NCBI GenBank assembly: GCA_045646365.1
Contig: JAZRKP010000075.1
Span: forward strand, 124,001 to 188,000
Length of the DNA: 64,000 bases
DNA from: SIG454 sp045646365
Lineage (GTDB): Bacteria > Bacillota > Clostridia > Monoglobales > Monoglobaceae
Direction: 5' to 3'
Part shown: positions 1 to 7,827 of the stretch, in pieces
Layout: the number at the start of each line of letters is the position of its first letter
Numbering within the stretch: position 1 is the first letter of the stretch
Notes under the pieces: generated by a model
Database searches by the model: none
What the model was told of the DNA's origin: nothing
The model's input: the letters and a program-made list of their open reading frames with translations, nothing else
Program-made: the position numbers and the translations under genes

Positions 1-125
1 AAATCAGGGAACTGGGTTTCGGGGCAGGAATGGGACTTCCAAATATCAAAAGGTATACAGATGATATGCAGATTGAAACAAAGCCCGGTGAGGGCACGAG
101 GCTGACATTAACAATAAATCTGTGA
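1..125 (+). CDS. RsbW-like ATP-binding protein, 3' end only
   Basis: Only the last 40 or so codons are in the window, in frame from base 3 to the TGA at 123-125. The translation contains GFGAGMGLPNIK, the G-box of GHKL/HATPase_c proteins, and then an ETKPGEGT segment typical of RsbW/SpoIIAB-like anti-sigma kinases. It lies 10 bases upstream of the hydrogenase-like gene, so it is probably part of the same operon. An anti-sigma-type ATPase in this position is common in clostridial hydrogenase clusters (family knowledge). Which protein it controls cannot be told. Confidence 0.75.
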   Translation, partial: IRELGFGAGMGLPNIKRYTDDMQIETKPGEGTRLTLTINL

Positions 126-135
126 GGTGATATAT

Positions 136-1428
136 ATGGAATATTTTCACTCAGTTACACTGGACAGAGATAAATGTCATGGCTGTACAAATTGTATCAC
201 TCATTGCCCGACAGAGGCAATAAGAGTGCAAAACGGTAAGGCTAAGATTATAAAAGAACGCTGTATTGACTGCGGCGAGTGTGTGAGGGTTTGTCAATCC
301 CACGCAAAAGTCGTTGTTGCAGACAGTTTCTCGATGCTTGATGAATTTGAATATAATATAGCGATGCCTGCCCCGTCGTTTTACGGGCAGTTTGCGAGCG
401 GTATAAGCATTGGACAGATACTTGCAGCGTTTAAGAAGATTGGCTTTGACCATGTTTTTGAGGTGGCAAGAGGAGCTGAATATGTCAGTGCGGCAACCCG
501 TCAGCTTATTAAAGCGGGGACGCTCAAAAAACCTATTATCAATTCAGCTTGTCCTGCGGTTTTGAGACTTATAAGAGAACGCTTTCCTGACCTTTTGGAG
601 AATGTTTTGAACCTTATTTCACCAATGGAGGTTGCGGCAGGTCTTGCAAGAGAAGAAGCTTCTGCGAGAACAGGTATTCCCGGTGATAAAATCGGAGTGT
701 TTTTCATAAGCCCTTGTCCTGCAAAGGTAACAAGCGTTAAAGCTCCGCTGACTGTGGAGAAATCCAATGTGAGCGGTGTTATAACTGCGAAGAAAGCGTT
801 TAACAAAATTTGCCCGATTATTGAGAATATGGAGGGAGATGAATCTCTTTGTATCTCAGCCTATGAAGGAATTGACTGGGCAAGCAGTGGCGGTGAATGT
901 TCAAGCTCAGGAGCGAAAGATACCGTGGCGGTTGACGAAATACATAATGTTATAACGGTTCTTGAAGAGATTGAGAATGGGAAAATGGCAACAGTTGAAT
1001 TTATTGAATTGTCTGCCTGCCCAAGCGGATGTAATGGCGGACCTTTGAATGTTGTTAATCCGTTCCTGTCGTGTAGCAGAATTTCTTTCCAGTCTAAAAC
1101 TAAGCCTCAAATTAAAGAGATAGAAAATCTTGATGTGGATAAGCTTAAATGGCAGAAAAAGGTTGAAGGGACCCCTGTTATGCCCCTTGATAACGACCTT
1201 GACGAAGCAATGCGGAAAATGGAGCTTATGGATAAAATCTATGAACGGCTTCCAAAGCTTGATTGCGGTTCCTGCGGTTCTCCGAACTGTAAGTCGCTGG
1301 CTGAGGATATTGTCAGAGGTTTTGCCCGTGAGAATGATTGCATATTCCTTATGAAAGAGCGTCTTAAAAGGCTTGCCAAGGAATTGTTTAAGCTTAACGA
1401 AACTTATCAGGATGAAGATGAGGGATAA
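136..1428 (+). CDS. HydS/HsfB-like sensory [FeFe]-hydrogenase homologue
   Basis: This 430-residue protein starts with a 2x[4Fe-4S] ferredoxin domain (Cys14/17/20/24, then CIDCGECVRVC). An [FeFe]-hydrogenase H-domain follows (about residues 75-370), and it ends in a four-cysteine Fe-S domain (LDCGSCGSPNC, about 378-415). The H-cluster motifs are degenerate: NSACP replaces TSCCP/TSCSP, SPCPAK replaces MPCxxK, and SACPSGCNGG replaces MACPGGCxxGGG. All four putative cluster cysteines remain, but the neighbouring proton-relay cysteine is alanine. In the family this fits slow, sensory-type hydrogenases rather than a bulk H2 producer (inference). I chose ATG 136 over GTG 127 because GAGGTGA at 124-130 is correctly spaced for 136. 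It belongs to an operon with DRTGG, PHP and ATPase genes, upstream of the catalytic hydrogenase genes. Confidence 0.85.
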   Translation: MEYFHSVTLDRDKCHGCTNCITHCPTEAIRVQNGKAKIIKERCIDCGECVRVCQSHAKVVVADSFSMLDEFEYNIAMPAPSFYGQFASGISIGQILAAFKKIGFDHVFEVARGAEYVSAATRQLIKAGTLKKPIINSACPAVLRLIRERFPDLLENVLNLISPMEVAAGLAREEASARTGIPGDKIGVFFISPCPAKVTSVKAPLTVEKSNVSGVITAKKAFNKICPIIENMEGDESLCISAYEGIDWASSGGECSSSGAKDTVAVDEIHNVITVLEEIENGKMATVEFIELSACPSGCNGGPLNVVNPFLSCSRISFQSKTKPQIKEIENLDVDKLKWQKKVEGTPVMPLDNDLDEAMRKMELMDKIYERLPKLDCGSCGSPNCKSLAEDIVRGFARENDCIFLMKERLKRLAKELFKLNETYQDEDEG

Positions 1429-1430
1429 TT

Positions 1431-1763
1431 ATGAAGGTAAGCGAACTTGTTGAAAAGCTTAATCTTGATGTCATAACAAATGCCGACAATCTTGACAATG
1501 AGGTAAACGGCTGTTATATCGGTGATTTGCTCAGCTGGGTTATGGGCAGAGCGGAAGCGGATAATGTCTGGATAACCATAATGAGCAATATAAATATCGT
1601 TGCCGTTGCATCCCTGACGGGGGTTTCCTGCATACTCCTTTGTGAGGGCGTTACTCCTGAAGATGATGTTGTCAGCAAAGCCAATGCTCAGGATATTGTC
1701 ATTTTAAGGAGCAGTAAAACCGCTTATGAGCTTGCTTTGTTGATAGACGGAGTTGTGAAATGA
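1431..1763 (+). CDS. DRTGG-domain protein
   Basis: This 110-residue protein matches stand-alone DRTGG domains, which are also found in HPr kinases, phosphotransacetylases and CBS-containing regulators. They are thought to be ligand-sensing or dimerisation modules; no catalytic motif is visible. It starts 2 bases after the upstream stop, and its stop overlaps the ATG of the PHP gene by 4 bases, so translation is probably coupled. In clostridial hydrogenase loci this small protein regularly accompanies the sensory hydrogenase (from memory). A signal-integrating role is inferred. Confidence 0.75.
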   Translation: MKVSELVEKLNLDVITNADNLDNEVNGCYIGDLLSWVMGRAEADNVWITIMSNINIVAVASLTGVSCILLCEGVTPEDDVVSKANAQDIVILRSSKTAYELALLIDGVVK

Positions 1764-2461
1764 TTTATTACGATTTTCATATTCATTCTGCCTTGTCTCC
1801 TTGCGGAGATAAGGATATGACTCCGAATAATATCGTCAATATGGCGGCAATTTCCGGGCTTGACGCTATCGCAGTATCCGACCATAACAGTGTTGGAAAT
1901 GTGCGGGCGGCTATGAAAGTCGGGGAGGAATGCGGTGTTTCTGTTATTCCGGGTATGGAGGTTGAAACTGCGGAAGAAGTTCACATTCTGACTCTCTATC
2001 CGTCAATCGAGGCGGCTGAGTATGCAGCAGAGGAGGTCTATAAGCATCTGCCTCCAATCAAGAACCGTCCTGAAATTTTCGGTGAACAGCTGAAAATGAA
2101 CGAGGAGGATGAAGTGGTTGGAATTGAGGATAGACTTTTGATTTCACCAACATCTTTGTCAATCGAAGGACTGTTTGATTTGGTTAAGACTGCAAAAGGT
2201 CTGTTTATTCCGGCACATGTTGACAGACATTCATATAGCGTTTTGACAAATCTCGGATTTATCCCAGATAATCTTGATATAAAAAATATAGAAATGTCCA
2301 AGAAGCTGACCTGCGTTGAGGATTACCTTAATCAAAGGCCTGACCTTCGCGGATATAAAATATTCAGAAATTCGGACGCTCATTACCTTGAGAATATTGC
2401 TCAAAGGGATGAGGCCCTGAATATAAATGATGTAAACGAGCTTTTTAAAGAGGTGATTTAA
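1760..2461 (+). CDS. PHP-domain metal-dependent phosphoesterase
   Basis: This is a 233-residue PHP protein. Metal-binding signatures are in order: FHIHS near the N-terminus (HxH), SDHNSVGN, GMEVETAEEVH, HVDRHSY and a C-terminal SDAHYLE. The family includes histidinol-phosphate phosphatases, nucleotide phosphatases such as YciV/RNase AM, and polymerase-associated exonucleases, so the substrate is open. The start overlaps the DRTGG gene (ATGA) and the end overlaps the next gene by one base (TAATG), which indicates strong coupling within the regulatory half of the hydrogenase operon. Confidence 0.8.
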   Translation: MIYYDFHIHSALSPCGDKDMTPNNIVNMAAISGLDAIAVSDHNSVGNVRAAMKVGEECGVSVIPGMEVETAEEVHILTLYPSIEAAEYAAEEVYKHLPPIKNRPEIFGEQLKMNEEDEVVGIEDRLLISPTSLSIEGLFDLVKTAKGLFIPAHVDRHSYSVLTNLGFIPDNLDIKNIEMSKKLTCVEDYLNQRPDLRGYKIFRNSDAHYLENIAQRDEALNINDVNELFKEVI

Positions 2462-3000
2462 TGAAAGAATTATCACTTCATATACTGGATATAGCGAAAA
2501 ATTCCGTAAAAGCGAAAGCGAGCCTTATCACAATAAATATCAATGAGAACGAAGAAAATAATCTTCTGACCATTGAAATTCTGGATAACGGTTGCGGAAT
2601 GAGTGAGGAATTTTTAAAAACTGTCAAGGACCCGTTTTCAACAACCAGAACTACCCGAAAGGTAGGGATGGGGATTTCCCTTTTTGAAGCGGCGGCAATG
2701 CAATGCGGTGGCGGTCTTGATATTTCCTCGGAGCTTGGCAAAGGGACAAGCGTTTTTGTGAGATTTGAACTTGATTCCATAGACCGTGCCCCAATCGGGG
2801 ATATGGCGGGGACAATGACAACTCTCATTTCAGGTTCCCCCGAAGTCGATTTCGTATACAGCCATAAGAAAAACGGTAAGGAATTTGTTCTCAAAACCGA
2901 AGAAATTAAAGCGGTTTTGGGTGATGTTCCTCTGGATTTACCTGAAGTGGTAATGTGGATAGATGGCTATGTGAGAGATGGACTCGGTGAGATACAGTAA
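2461..3000 (+). CDS. GHKL-family ATP-binding regulatory protein
   Basis: This 179-residue protein carries the Bergerat-fold ATP site: N-box IAKNSVKAK near residue 14, G1-box DNGCGM, then VGMGISLFEAAA as G2. It lacks a sensor or dimerisation/phosphoacceptor domain, so it is a stand-alone ATPase or kinase rather than a full histidine kinase. The C-terminal 60 residues (from about 118) match no domain I recognise. The start is shared by overlap with the PHP stop. It is the second HATPase of this operon and sits immediately upstream of the electron-transfer genes, a position conserved in many clostridial hydrogenase clusters (from memory). Confidence 0.75.
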   Translation: MKELSLHILDIAKNSVKAKASLITININENEENNLLTIEILDNGCGMSEEFLKTVKDPFSTTRTTRKVGMGISLFEAAAMQCGGGLDISSELGKGTSVFVRFELDSIDRAPIGDMAGTMTTLISGSPEVDFVYSHKKNGKEFVLKTEEIKAVLGDVPLDLPEVVMWIDGYVRDGLGEIQ

Positions 3001-3054
3001 ATTATGACTCCGTTTCGGGGTTTGGATATTTAAATATTTAAGGAGGTCAAATAA

Positions 3055-3426
3055 ATGAAAAGTTTGGCAGAATTACAGGAAATTCGTAACAGAGCTTTAA
3101 ATCAGGTTAACTTGCGTAAAGAACGCGAGGACGGTATTCGTGTTGTTGTTGGAATGGCAACTTGCGGTATCGCAGCAGGTGCTCGCCCTGTTTTAAATGC
3201 GTTTGTTCAGGAGGTTGAAAAGCGTAATCTTTCTGATGTAACAGTTACACAGACAGGTTGTATCGGTATGTGCCGTTTAGAGCCTATCGTTGAGGTTTAT
3301 GCTCCTGGACAGGAAAAGGTAACATACATCGAAATGACAGAAGATAAGGTTGCAAGAGTTGTTGCAGAACACCTTATCAACGGACAGATTGTTGCTGAAT
3401 ATACAGTTGGTGCTAAAGAGAAATAA
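3055..3426 (+). CDS. Thioredoxin-like [2Fe-2S] ferredoxin protein of the hydrogenase complex
   Basis: This 123-residue protein has a thioredoxin-like [2Fe-2S] fold of the NuoE/HydC type: one cysteine in MATCGIAAG and two in QTGCIGMC, before an EPIVEVY strand. It is shorter than typical NuoE/HydC subunits (about 160 residues) and looks like the extra small ferredoxin that normally accompanies them. A strong AAGGAGG precedes the ATG. From this gene onward codon choice becomes more biased than in the upstream regulatory genes, which suggests high expression. It probably passes electrons between HydB and HydA. Confidence 0.8.
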   Translation: MKSLAELQEIRNRALNQVNLRKEREDGIRVVVGMATCGIAAGARPVLNAFVQEVEKRNLSDVTVTQTGCIGMCRLEPIVEVYAPGQEKVTYIEMTEDKVARVVAEHLINGQIVAEYTVGAKEK

Positions 3427-3441
3427 TAGGAGGAAGAAGAA

Positions 3442-5235
3442 ATGAATATATACAGATCTCATGTATTGATTTGTGGCGGTACGGGTTGTACTTCTTCAGG
3501 CTCAAAAAAGCTTCAGGACGAGTTCGCAAATCAACTTAAGGCAAATGGCATAGAAGAGGAAGTTAAGGTTGTTCAGACCGGTTGCTTCGGTCTCTGTGCC
3601 CTCGGTCCGATTGTTGTTGTATACCCTGAAGGTGCTTTTTATAGCCGTGTTGAGGTTGACGATGTTAAGGAAATCGTTGAAGAACACCTTTTGAAAGGCC
3701 GTATCGTTAAGAGACTTTTATACAGCGAAACAGTTGAAGGGGATACAATTAAATCCCTTAATGAAACAACATTCTACGCAAAACAGCACCGTTTAGCTCT
3801 CCGTAACTGCGGTGTTATAAACCCTGAAAATATCGACGAATATATTGCAGTTGACGGTTATCAGGCACTTGCTAAAGCTCTTACAGAAATGACAAGAGAA
3901 GAAGTTATCCAGATGATTAAGGATTCCGGACTCCGTGGCCGTGGTGGCGGTGGTTTCCCGTCCGGTATGAAGTGGGATTTCACATATAAAGCACAGGGCG
4001 ACCAGAAATATGTTTGCTGTAATGCCGACGAAGGTGACCCGGGCGCATTTATGGACCGTTCTATCCTTGAAGGTGACCCACACTGTATCATTGAAGCTAT
4101 GGCTATTGCCGGCTATGCAGTTGGTGCTAACCAGGGTTATGTTTATATCAGAGCCGAATATCCTATCGCCGTTGAAAGACTTAGAATTGCAATAAAGCAG
4201 GCTAAGGAATATGGTCTCTTGGGTGATGATATTTTTGGAACAGGCTTTAGCTTTGACCTTGACATCCGTCTTGGTGCAGGCGCATTCGTTTGCGGTGAGG
4301 AAACAGCTCTTCTTAACTCAATCGAAGGCAGAAGAGGTGAACCTCGTCCTCGTCCTCCGTTCCCAGCTGTTAAGGGTCTCTGGGGCAAGCCAACCCTTCT
4401 TAATAATGTTGAAACATATGCAAATGTTCCGCAGATTATCTTAAACGGTGTTGACTGGTTTACTCAGATTGGTACAGAAAAGTCAAAGGGTACTAAGGTA
4501 TTCGCTCTTGGCGGTAAGATAAATAACACAGGTCTTGTTGAAGTTCCAATGGGAACAACTCTCCGTGAAATCATCGAGGAAATCGGTGGCGGTATTCCAA
4601 ACGGCAAGAAGTTTAAGGCAGCTCAGACAGGCGGTCCTTCAGGCGGATGTATCCCTGCTCACTTAATTGACACTCCAATCGACTATGATTCACTCATTCA
4701 GATTGGTTCAATGATGGGTAGTGGTGGTCTTATCGTTATGGACGAAGATAACTGTATGGTTGACATCGCTAAATTCTTCCTTGAATTTACAGTTGATGAA
4801 TCCTGCGGTAAGTGTACTCCTTGTCGTATCGGTACAAAGAGACTCTATGAGCTTCTTGAAAAGATTACAGACGGTAAAGGAACAATGGAAGATATTGATA
4901 AGCTTGAAGAACTCTGCTACAATATCAAAACTTCTTCACTTTGCGGTCTCGGTCAGACAGCTCCAAACCCAGTACTTAGCACACTCAAATACTTCCGTGA
5001 CGAGTATATTGCCCATGTTAAGGATAAGACTTGTCCTGCAGGCGTTTGTAAGAAACTCGTTAAATACGAAATCGTTGCTGATAAGTGTAAGGGATGTAGC
5101 CTTTGTTCGAGAAAGTGTCCTGTTGGCGCTATCTCCGGCGAGATTAAGTCACCGTTCGTTATTGATACTGATAAATGTATCAAGTGCGGAGTATGTATAG
5201 AGTCATGTAAATTCGGCGCTATCGAAAAACACTAA
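3442..5235 (+). CDS. hydB: Electron-bifurcating hydrogenase subunit HydB (NuoF-like)
   Basis: This 597-residue NADH-oxidising subunit has several recognisable parts. An N-terminal thioredoxin-like [2Fe-2S] domain (CGGTGCTSSG, QTGCFGLCALG) comes first. The NuoF core follows with the glycine-rich NADH/FMN site (GLRGRGGGGFPSGMKW and CNADEGDPGAFMDR, about residues 150-205), an SLBB-like segment, and the [4Fe-4S] motif ESCGKCTPCRIG. The C-terminus has two [4Fe-4S] ferredoxin motifs (CKGCSLCSRKC and CIKCGVCIESC). In characterised HydABC complexes this subunit couples NADH and ferredoxin oxidation to H2 formation. AGGAGGAAG supports the ATG. Confidence 0.93.
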   Translation: MNIYRSHVLICGGTGCTSSGSKKLQDEFANQLKANGIEEEVKVVQTGCFGLCALGPIVVVYPEGAFYSRVEVDDVKEIVEEHLLKGRIVKRLLYSETVEGDTIKSLNETTFYAKQHRLALRNCGVINPENIDEYIAVDGYQALAKALTEMTREEVIQMIKDSGLRGRGGGGFPSGMKWDFTYKAQGDQKYVCCNADEGDPGAFMDRSILEGDPHCIIEAMAIAGYAVGANQGYVYIRAEYPIAVERLRIAIKQAKEYGLLGDDIFGTGFSFDLDIRLGAGAFVCGEETALLNSIEGRRGEPRPRPPFPAVKGLWGKPTLLNNVETYANVPQIILNGVDWFTQIGTEKSKGTKVFALGGKINNTGLVEVPMGTTLREIIEEIGGGIPNGKKFKAAQTGGPSGGCIPAHLIDTPIDYDSLIQIGSMMGSGGLIVMDEDNCMVDIAKFFLEFTVDESCGKCTPCRIGTKRLYELLEKITDGKGTMEDIDKLEELCYNIKTSSLCGLGQTAPNPVLSTLKYFRDEYIAHVKDKTCPAGVCKKLVKYEIVADKCKGCSLCSRKCPVGAISGEIKSPFVIDTDKCIKCGVCIESCKFGAIEKH

Positions 5236-5249
5236 GGAGGGATATATCA

Positions 5250-6986
5250 ATGGAAAATGTAAATATTAAAATTAACGGACAAAGTTTGAGCGTTCCTGCA
5301 AATTATACAATTTTGCAGGCTGCGAGAGAAGCTAATATTGATATCCCAACTCTTTGTTATTTAAAGGATATCAGTGAAACAGGTTCTTGTAGAATGTGCG
5401 TTGTTGAAATTAAGGGCGGAAGAGCTCTTCAGGCAGCGTGCGTATACCCTGTTTCAGAAGGTCTTGAGGTTTTCACAAACACACCAAAAGTTAGAGCGGC
5501 AAGAAAGTCAACTCTTGAACTTCTCCTCTCTGACCACGACAGAAAATGTCTTACATGTGTAAGAAATCAGAACTGTGAAATCCAGACTCTTTGCGAAGAT
5601 TTAGGTATAACAGACATCGCTTTCCAGGGCGAAATGAACGAATATACGATTGATGAGGTTTCTCCGTCAATCGTCAGAGATAACAATAAGTGTGTTCTCT
5701 GCCGTCGTTGCGTAAGCGTATGTAAGAATATTCAGACAGTTGCAGTTATCGATGCAACAGAGAGAGGCTTTAAAACAACAATCGCTTCTCCTTTCAATAA
5801 GTCACTCGGTGAGGTTCCTTGTGTAAACTGCGGACAGTGTATCGCGGCTTGTCCTGTTGGCGCACTTCGTGAAAAAGACGATACTGATAAGGTTTGGGCA
5901 GCTATCGCTGATGAAGACAAGTATGTTGTTGTTCAGACAGCTCCTGCTGTTCGTGCAGCATTGGGCGAAGAATTCGGTTATCCGATTGGAACAGCTGTTA
6001 CAGGTCAGATGGCTGCGGCTCTTCGCAGAATGGGCTTTGATAAAGTGTTTGACACAGACACAGGTGCAGACCTTACAATTATGGAAGAAGGAACAGAATT
6101 TATTAACCGTCTCAAGAACGGCGGTAAGCTCCCGCTTATCACATCTTGTAGCCCTGGTTGGATTAAGTTCTGTGAACATAACTTCCCTGACTTCCTTGAA
6201 AACCTTTCAAGCTGTAAGTCCCCTCACCAGATGTTCGGCGCAGTAATCAAGTCTTACTATGCTGAAAAAATGGGTATTGACCCTGAGAAAATTGTTGTTG
6301 TTTCAGTTATGCCTTGTGTTGCTAAAAAGTTTGAAGCAGGCAGACCTGAAATGGAAGTTAAATACCGTGATGTTGATTATGTTATCTCAACAAGAGAGCT
6401 TGCAAGAATGATTAAGCAGGCTGGTATCCTTTTCGCTGACCTTCCTGAAGAGAAGTTTGATAACCCGTTTGAAGAAGCAACAGGTGCAGGCGTTATCTTC
6501 GGTGCAACAGGTGGCGTTATGGAAGCGGCTCTCAGAACTGTTACTGAAGTTTTAGAGGGCAAGAGCTTTGATAAGGTTGAATATGAAGCTGTCAGAGGAA
6601 CTGAAGGCATTAAAGAAGCTACTCTTACATTTGCAGGTACAGAAGTTAAAATTGCTGTTGTTTCCGGTCTTGGAAACGCAAGAAAGCTTTTAAATGATAT
6701 CAGAGATGGTAAAGCAAATTACCACTTTATCGAAATCATGGCTTGTCCTGGCGGTTGCGTAACAGGTGGCGGTCAGCCAATCGTTTCAGCAAAAGTTCAG
6801 ATGGAATGTGATGTTAAGGCCCTCCGTGCTTCCGCTCTTTATAGCGAAGACGAAAGAGCAACGCTCAGAAAGAGCCACGAGAATCCTGATATTAAGCTTC
6901 TCTACTCCGAATTCTTCGGTGAACCGGGAAGCCATAAGGCTCACGAACTTCTTCATACTCATTACACAAAGAGAGATAAGTTCTAA
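5250..6986 (+). CDS. hydA: [FeFe]-hydrogenase catalytic subunit HydA
   Basis: This is a 578-residue catalytic subunit. The N-terminus is a plant-type [2Fe-2S] domain (CYLKDISETGSCRMC). A His/Cys-ligated [4Fe-4S] site (DHDRKCLTCVRNQNC) and two [4Fe-4S] motifs (CVLCRRCVSVC, CVNCGQCIAAC) come next, then the H-domain. All three H-cluster motifs are intact: TSCSPGW, MPCVAKK and MACPGGCVTGGGQP. In L1 the residue after the first cysteine is Ser-Pro (TSCSP), as in many bifurcating enzymes. It reduces protons with electrons from NADH and ferredoxin through HydB. It is the last gene of the operon and is followed at once by a strong terminator. Confidence 0.95.
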   Translation: MENVNIKINGQSLSVPANYTILQAAREANIDIPTLCYLKDISETGSCRMCVVEIKGGRALQAACVYPVSEGLEVFTNTPKVRAARKSTLELLLSDHDRKCLTCVRNQNCEIQTLCEDLGITDIAFQGEMNEYTIDEVSPSIVRDNNKCVLCRRCVSVCKNIQTVAVIDATERGFKTTIASPFNKSLGEVPCVNCGQCIAACPVGALREKDDTDKVWAAIADEDKYVVVQTAPAVRAALGEEFGYPIGTAVTGQMAAALRRMGFDKVFDTDTGADLTIMEEGTEFINRLKNGGKLPLITSCSPGWIKFCEHNFPDFLENLSSCKSPHQMFGAVIKSYYAEKMGIDPEKIVVVSVMPCVAKKFEAGRPEMEVKYRDVDYVISTRELARMIKQAGILFADLPEEKFDNPFEEATGAGVIFGATGGVMEAALRTVTEVLEGKSFDKVEYEAVRGTEGIKEATLTFAGTEVKIAVVSGLGNARKLLNDIRDGKANYHFIEIMACPGGCVTGGGQPIVSAKVQMECDVKALRASALYSEDERATLRKSHENPDIKLLYSEFFGEPGSHKAHELLHTHYTKRDKF

Positions 6987-6995
6987 TAATAAATT

Positions 6996-7030
6996 GAAAA
7001 AGATGAACGAATTTTCGTTCATCTTTTTCG
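6996..7030 (+). terminator. Intrinsic terminator after hydA
   Basis: Perfect 15-bp stem (6996-7010 with 7015-7029) around an ATTT loop. The 3' arm ends in CTTTTTC. It closes the hydrogenase operon 10 bases after its last stop codon and could also serve the minus strand. Confidence 0.85.
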
Positions 7031-7045
7031 TTATCTATGGTTGAC

Positions 7046-7402
7046 TTAATTCAAAATTCTTTTTTTATTATCAATCTCAGCGACTGCTTTTGGGTATAGG
7101 CGTTTTATAACATGGTAAAAGTCATAGCCGAGCTTGTGGGAAACAATTTCCCAGGTGTTATTATTTATAAATCGTTCAATTAACAGCGTTCGTAAAATAT
7201 TATCCTCAACACTATATATCATTGTGATGATATCTGAATTTGTCTTTGAAAGTTCTGTGATTTTATCTTCAAGGATACCTTTGTATCTGTCACAAGTCTG
7301 ATTTTTGCCGGGCAGGTGCATCGCTTTGTCAAGAGCATCTTTAAGCGCCCGTATTTCCTTGTTTATGTATTTACTCTGGGAAAGCCATTCTTTTGTATCC
7401 AT
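7046..7402 (-). CDS. DUF1492-like phage regulator
   Basis: This 118-residue protein is helical throughout. It ends in a sigma-70-region-4-like helix-turn-helix (ERFINNNTWEIVSHKLGYDFYHVIKRLYPKA). The layout matches DUF1492/ArpU-like late regulators of Gram-positive prophages and integrative elements. AAAGGAG lies 8 bases before its ATG. It sits downstream of a small Cys-rich gene on the same strand and opposite a divergent XRE repressor, so the three look like a control cassette from a phage or small mobile island. No integrase, terminase or structural gene is nearby, so this is either a remnant or a domesticated unit. Confidence 0.65.
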   Translation of the reverse strand: MDTKEWLSQSKYINKEIRALKDALDKAMHLPGKNQTCDRYKGILEDKITELSKTNSDIITMIYSVEDNILRTLLIERFINNNTWEIVSHKLGYDFYHVIKRLYPKAVAEIDNKKRILN

Positions 7403-7422
7403 ATATCAATCTCCTTTATATT

Positions 7423-7629
7423 TTAATTTATCGGTCGAATACCGTGAAAAAGTTCGGCGTGTTCCTTTGAACAAAAAAGATTTCCACATCCGTCTTCGTA
7501 ATGTTCATAACAATCATATATATCTTTATTCTTGCATAGTCGAAAGGTGCACTTTCCTATATAACGGGGCTTTGAGCGGTTCCATAGCGAACCAAATTTT
7601 TCAGTGTTTGTAATTTCCTGTTCTTGCAA
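7423..7629 (-). CDS. Small cysteine/histidine-rich hypothetical protein
   Basis: This 68-residue protein is not assigned to a family. Cysteines in GKCTFRLCKN, YDCYEHYEDGCGN and LFCSKEHAELFH suggest a zinc-binding fold. No ATG is available near the N-terminus; the best start is TTG at 7629, with GGAG about 13 bases upstream, which is long, so the start is uncertain. It is co-directional with the DUF1492-like gene and probably shares its promoter at 7729-7757. It may be a small phage-type zinc-finger protein. Confidence 0.5.
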   Translation of the reverse strand: MQEQEITNTEKFGSLWNRSKPRYIGKCTFRLCKNKDIYDCYEHYEDGCGNLFCSKEHAELFHGIRPIN

Positions 7630-7663
7630 TTTGCAAAAAATCTCCTTTATTTTGTTTTTTGAA

Positions 7664-7680
7664 GTATCTTTTGAGGATAC
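7664..7680. promoter_or_regulatory. Palindromic operator 1 (GTATC-N7-GATAC)
   Basis: GTATCTTTTGAGGATAC is a 17-bp inverted repeat in the divergent region between the small Cys-rich gene and the XRE gene. An identical-geometry copy lies at 7732-7748, so both are probably bound by the XRE protein encoded next door. Confidence 0.65.
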
Positions 7681-7687
7681 TCTGTTT

Positions 7688-7717
7688 GTAAAAAATATAC
7701 GGGGCTATATTTTTTAC
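7688..7717. repeat. Perfect 12-bp inverted repeat in the leader of the minus-strand genes
   Basis: Arms at 7688-7699 and 7706-7717 are exact complements around a CGGGGC loop. On the minus-strand transcript this is a strong AU-rich hairpin between promoter and first gene. It may be an attenuator or a stabilising 5' hairpin. Confidence 0.6.
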
Positions 7718-7728
7718 CCGACACAAAT

Positions 7729-7757
7729 ATAGTATCATAAAAAGATACAAATGTCAA
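7729..7757 (-). promoter_or_regulatory. Sigma-A promoter for the DUF1492 unit with operator 2
   Basis: On the minus strand the -35 is TTGACA (7757-7752), the spacer is 17 bases and the -10 is TACTAT (7734-7729). The 17-bp palindrome GTATCATAAAAAGATAC (7732-7748) fills the spacer and overlaps the -10, which is the expected position for repression. Confidence 0.75.
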
Positions 7758-7775
7758 CAAAATTTTATAAAAAAC

Positions 7776-7804
7776 TTGACAAAAGTTGAATTTTAAGATA
7801 CAAT
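7776..7804 (+). promoter_or_regulatory. Sigma-A promoter of the XRE repressor gene
   Basis: TTGACA at 7776-7781, 17-bp spacer, TACAAT at 7799-7804. A GATAC half-site (7797-7801) overlaps the -10, which suggests autoregulation by the same protein that binds the two full palindromes upstream. Confidence 0.75.
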
Positions 7805-7827
7805 ACATCTGGTGGGAGGTGACAGAT

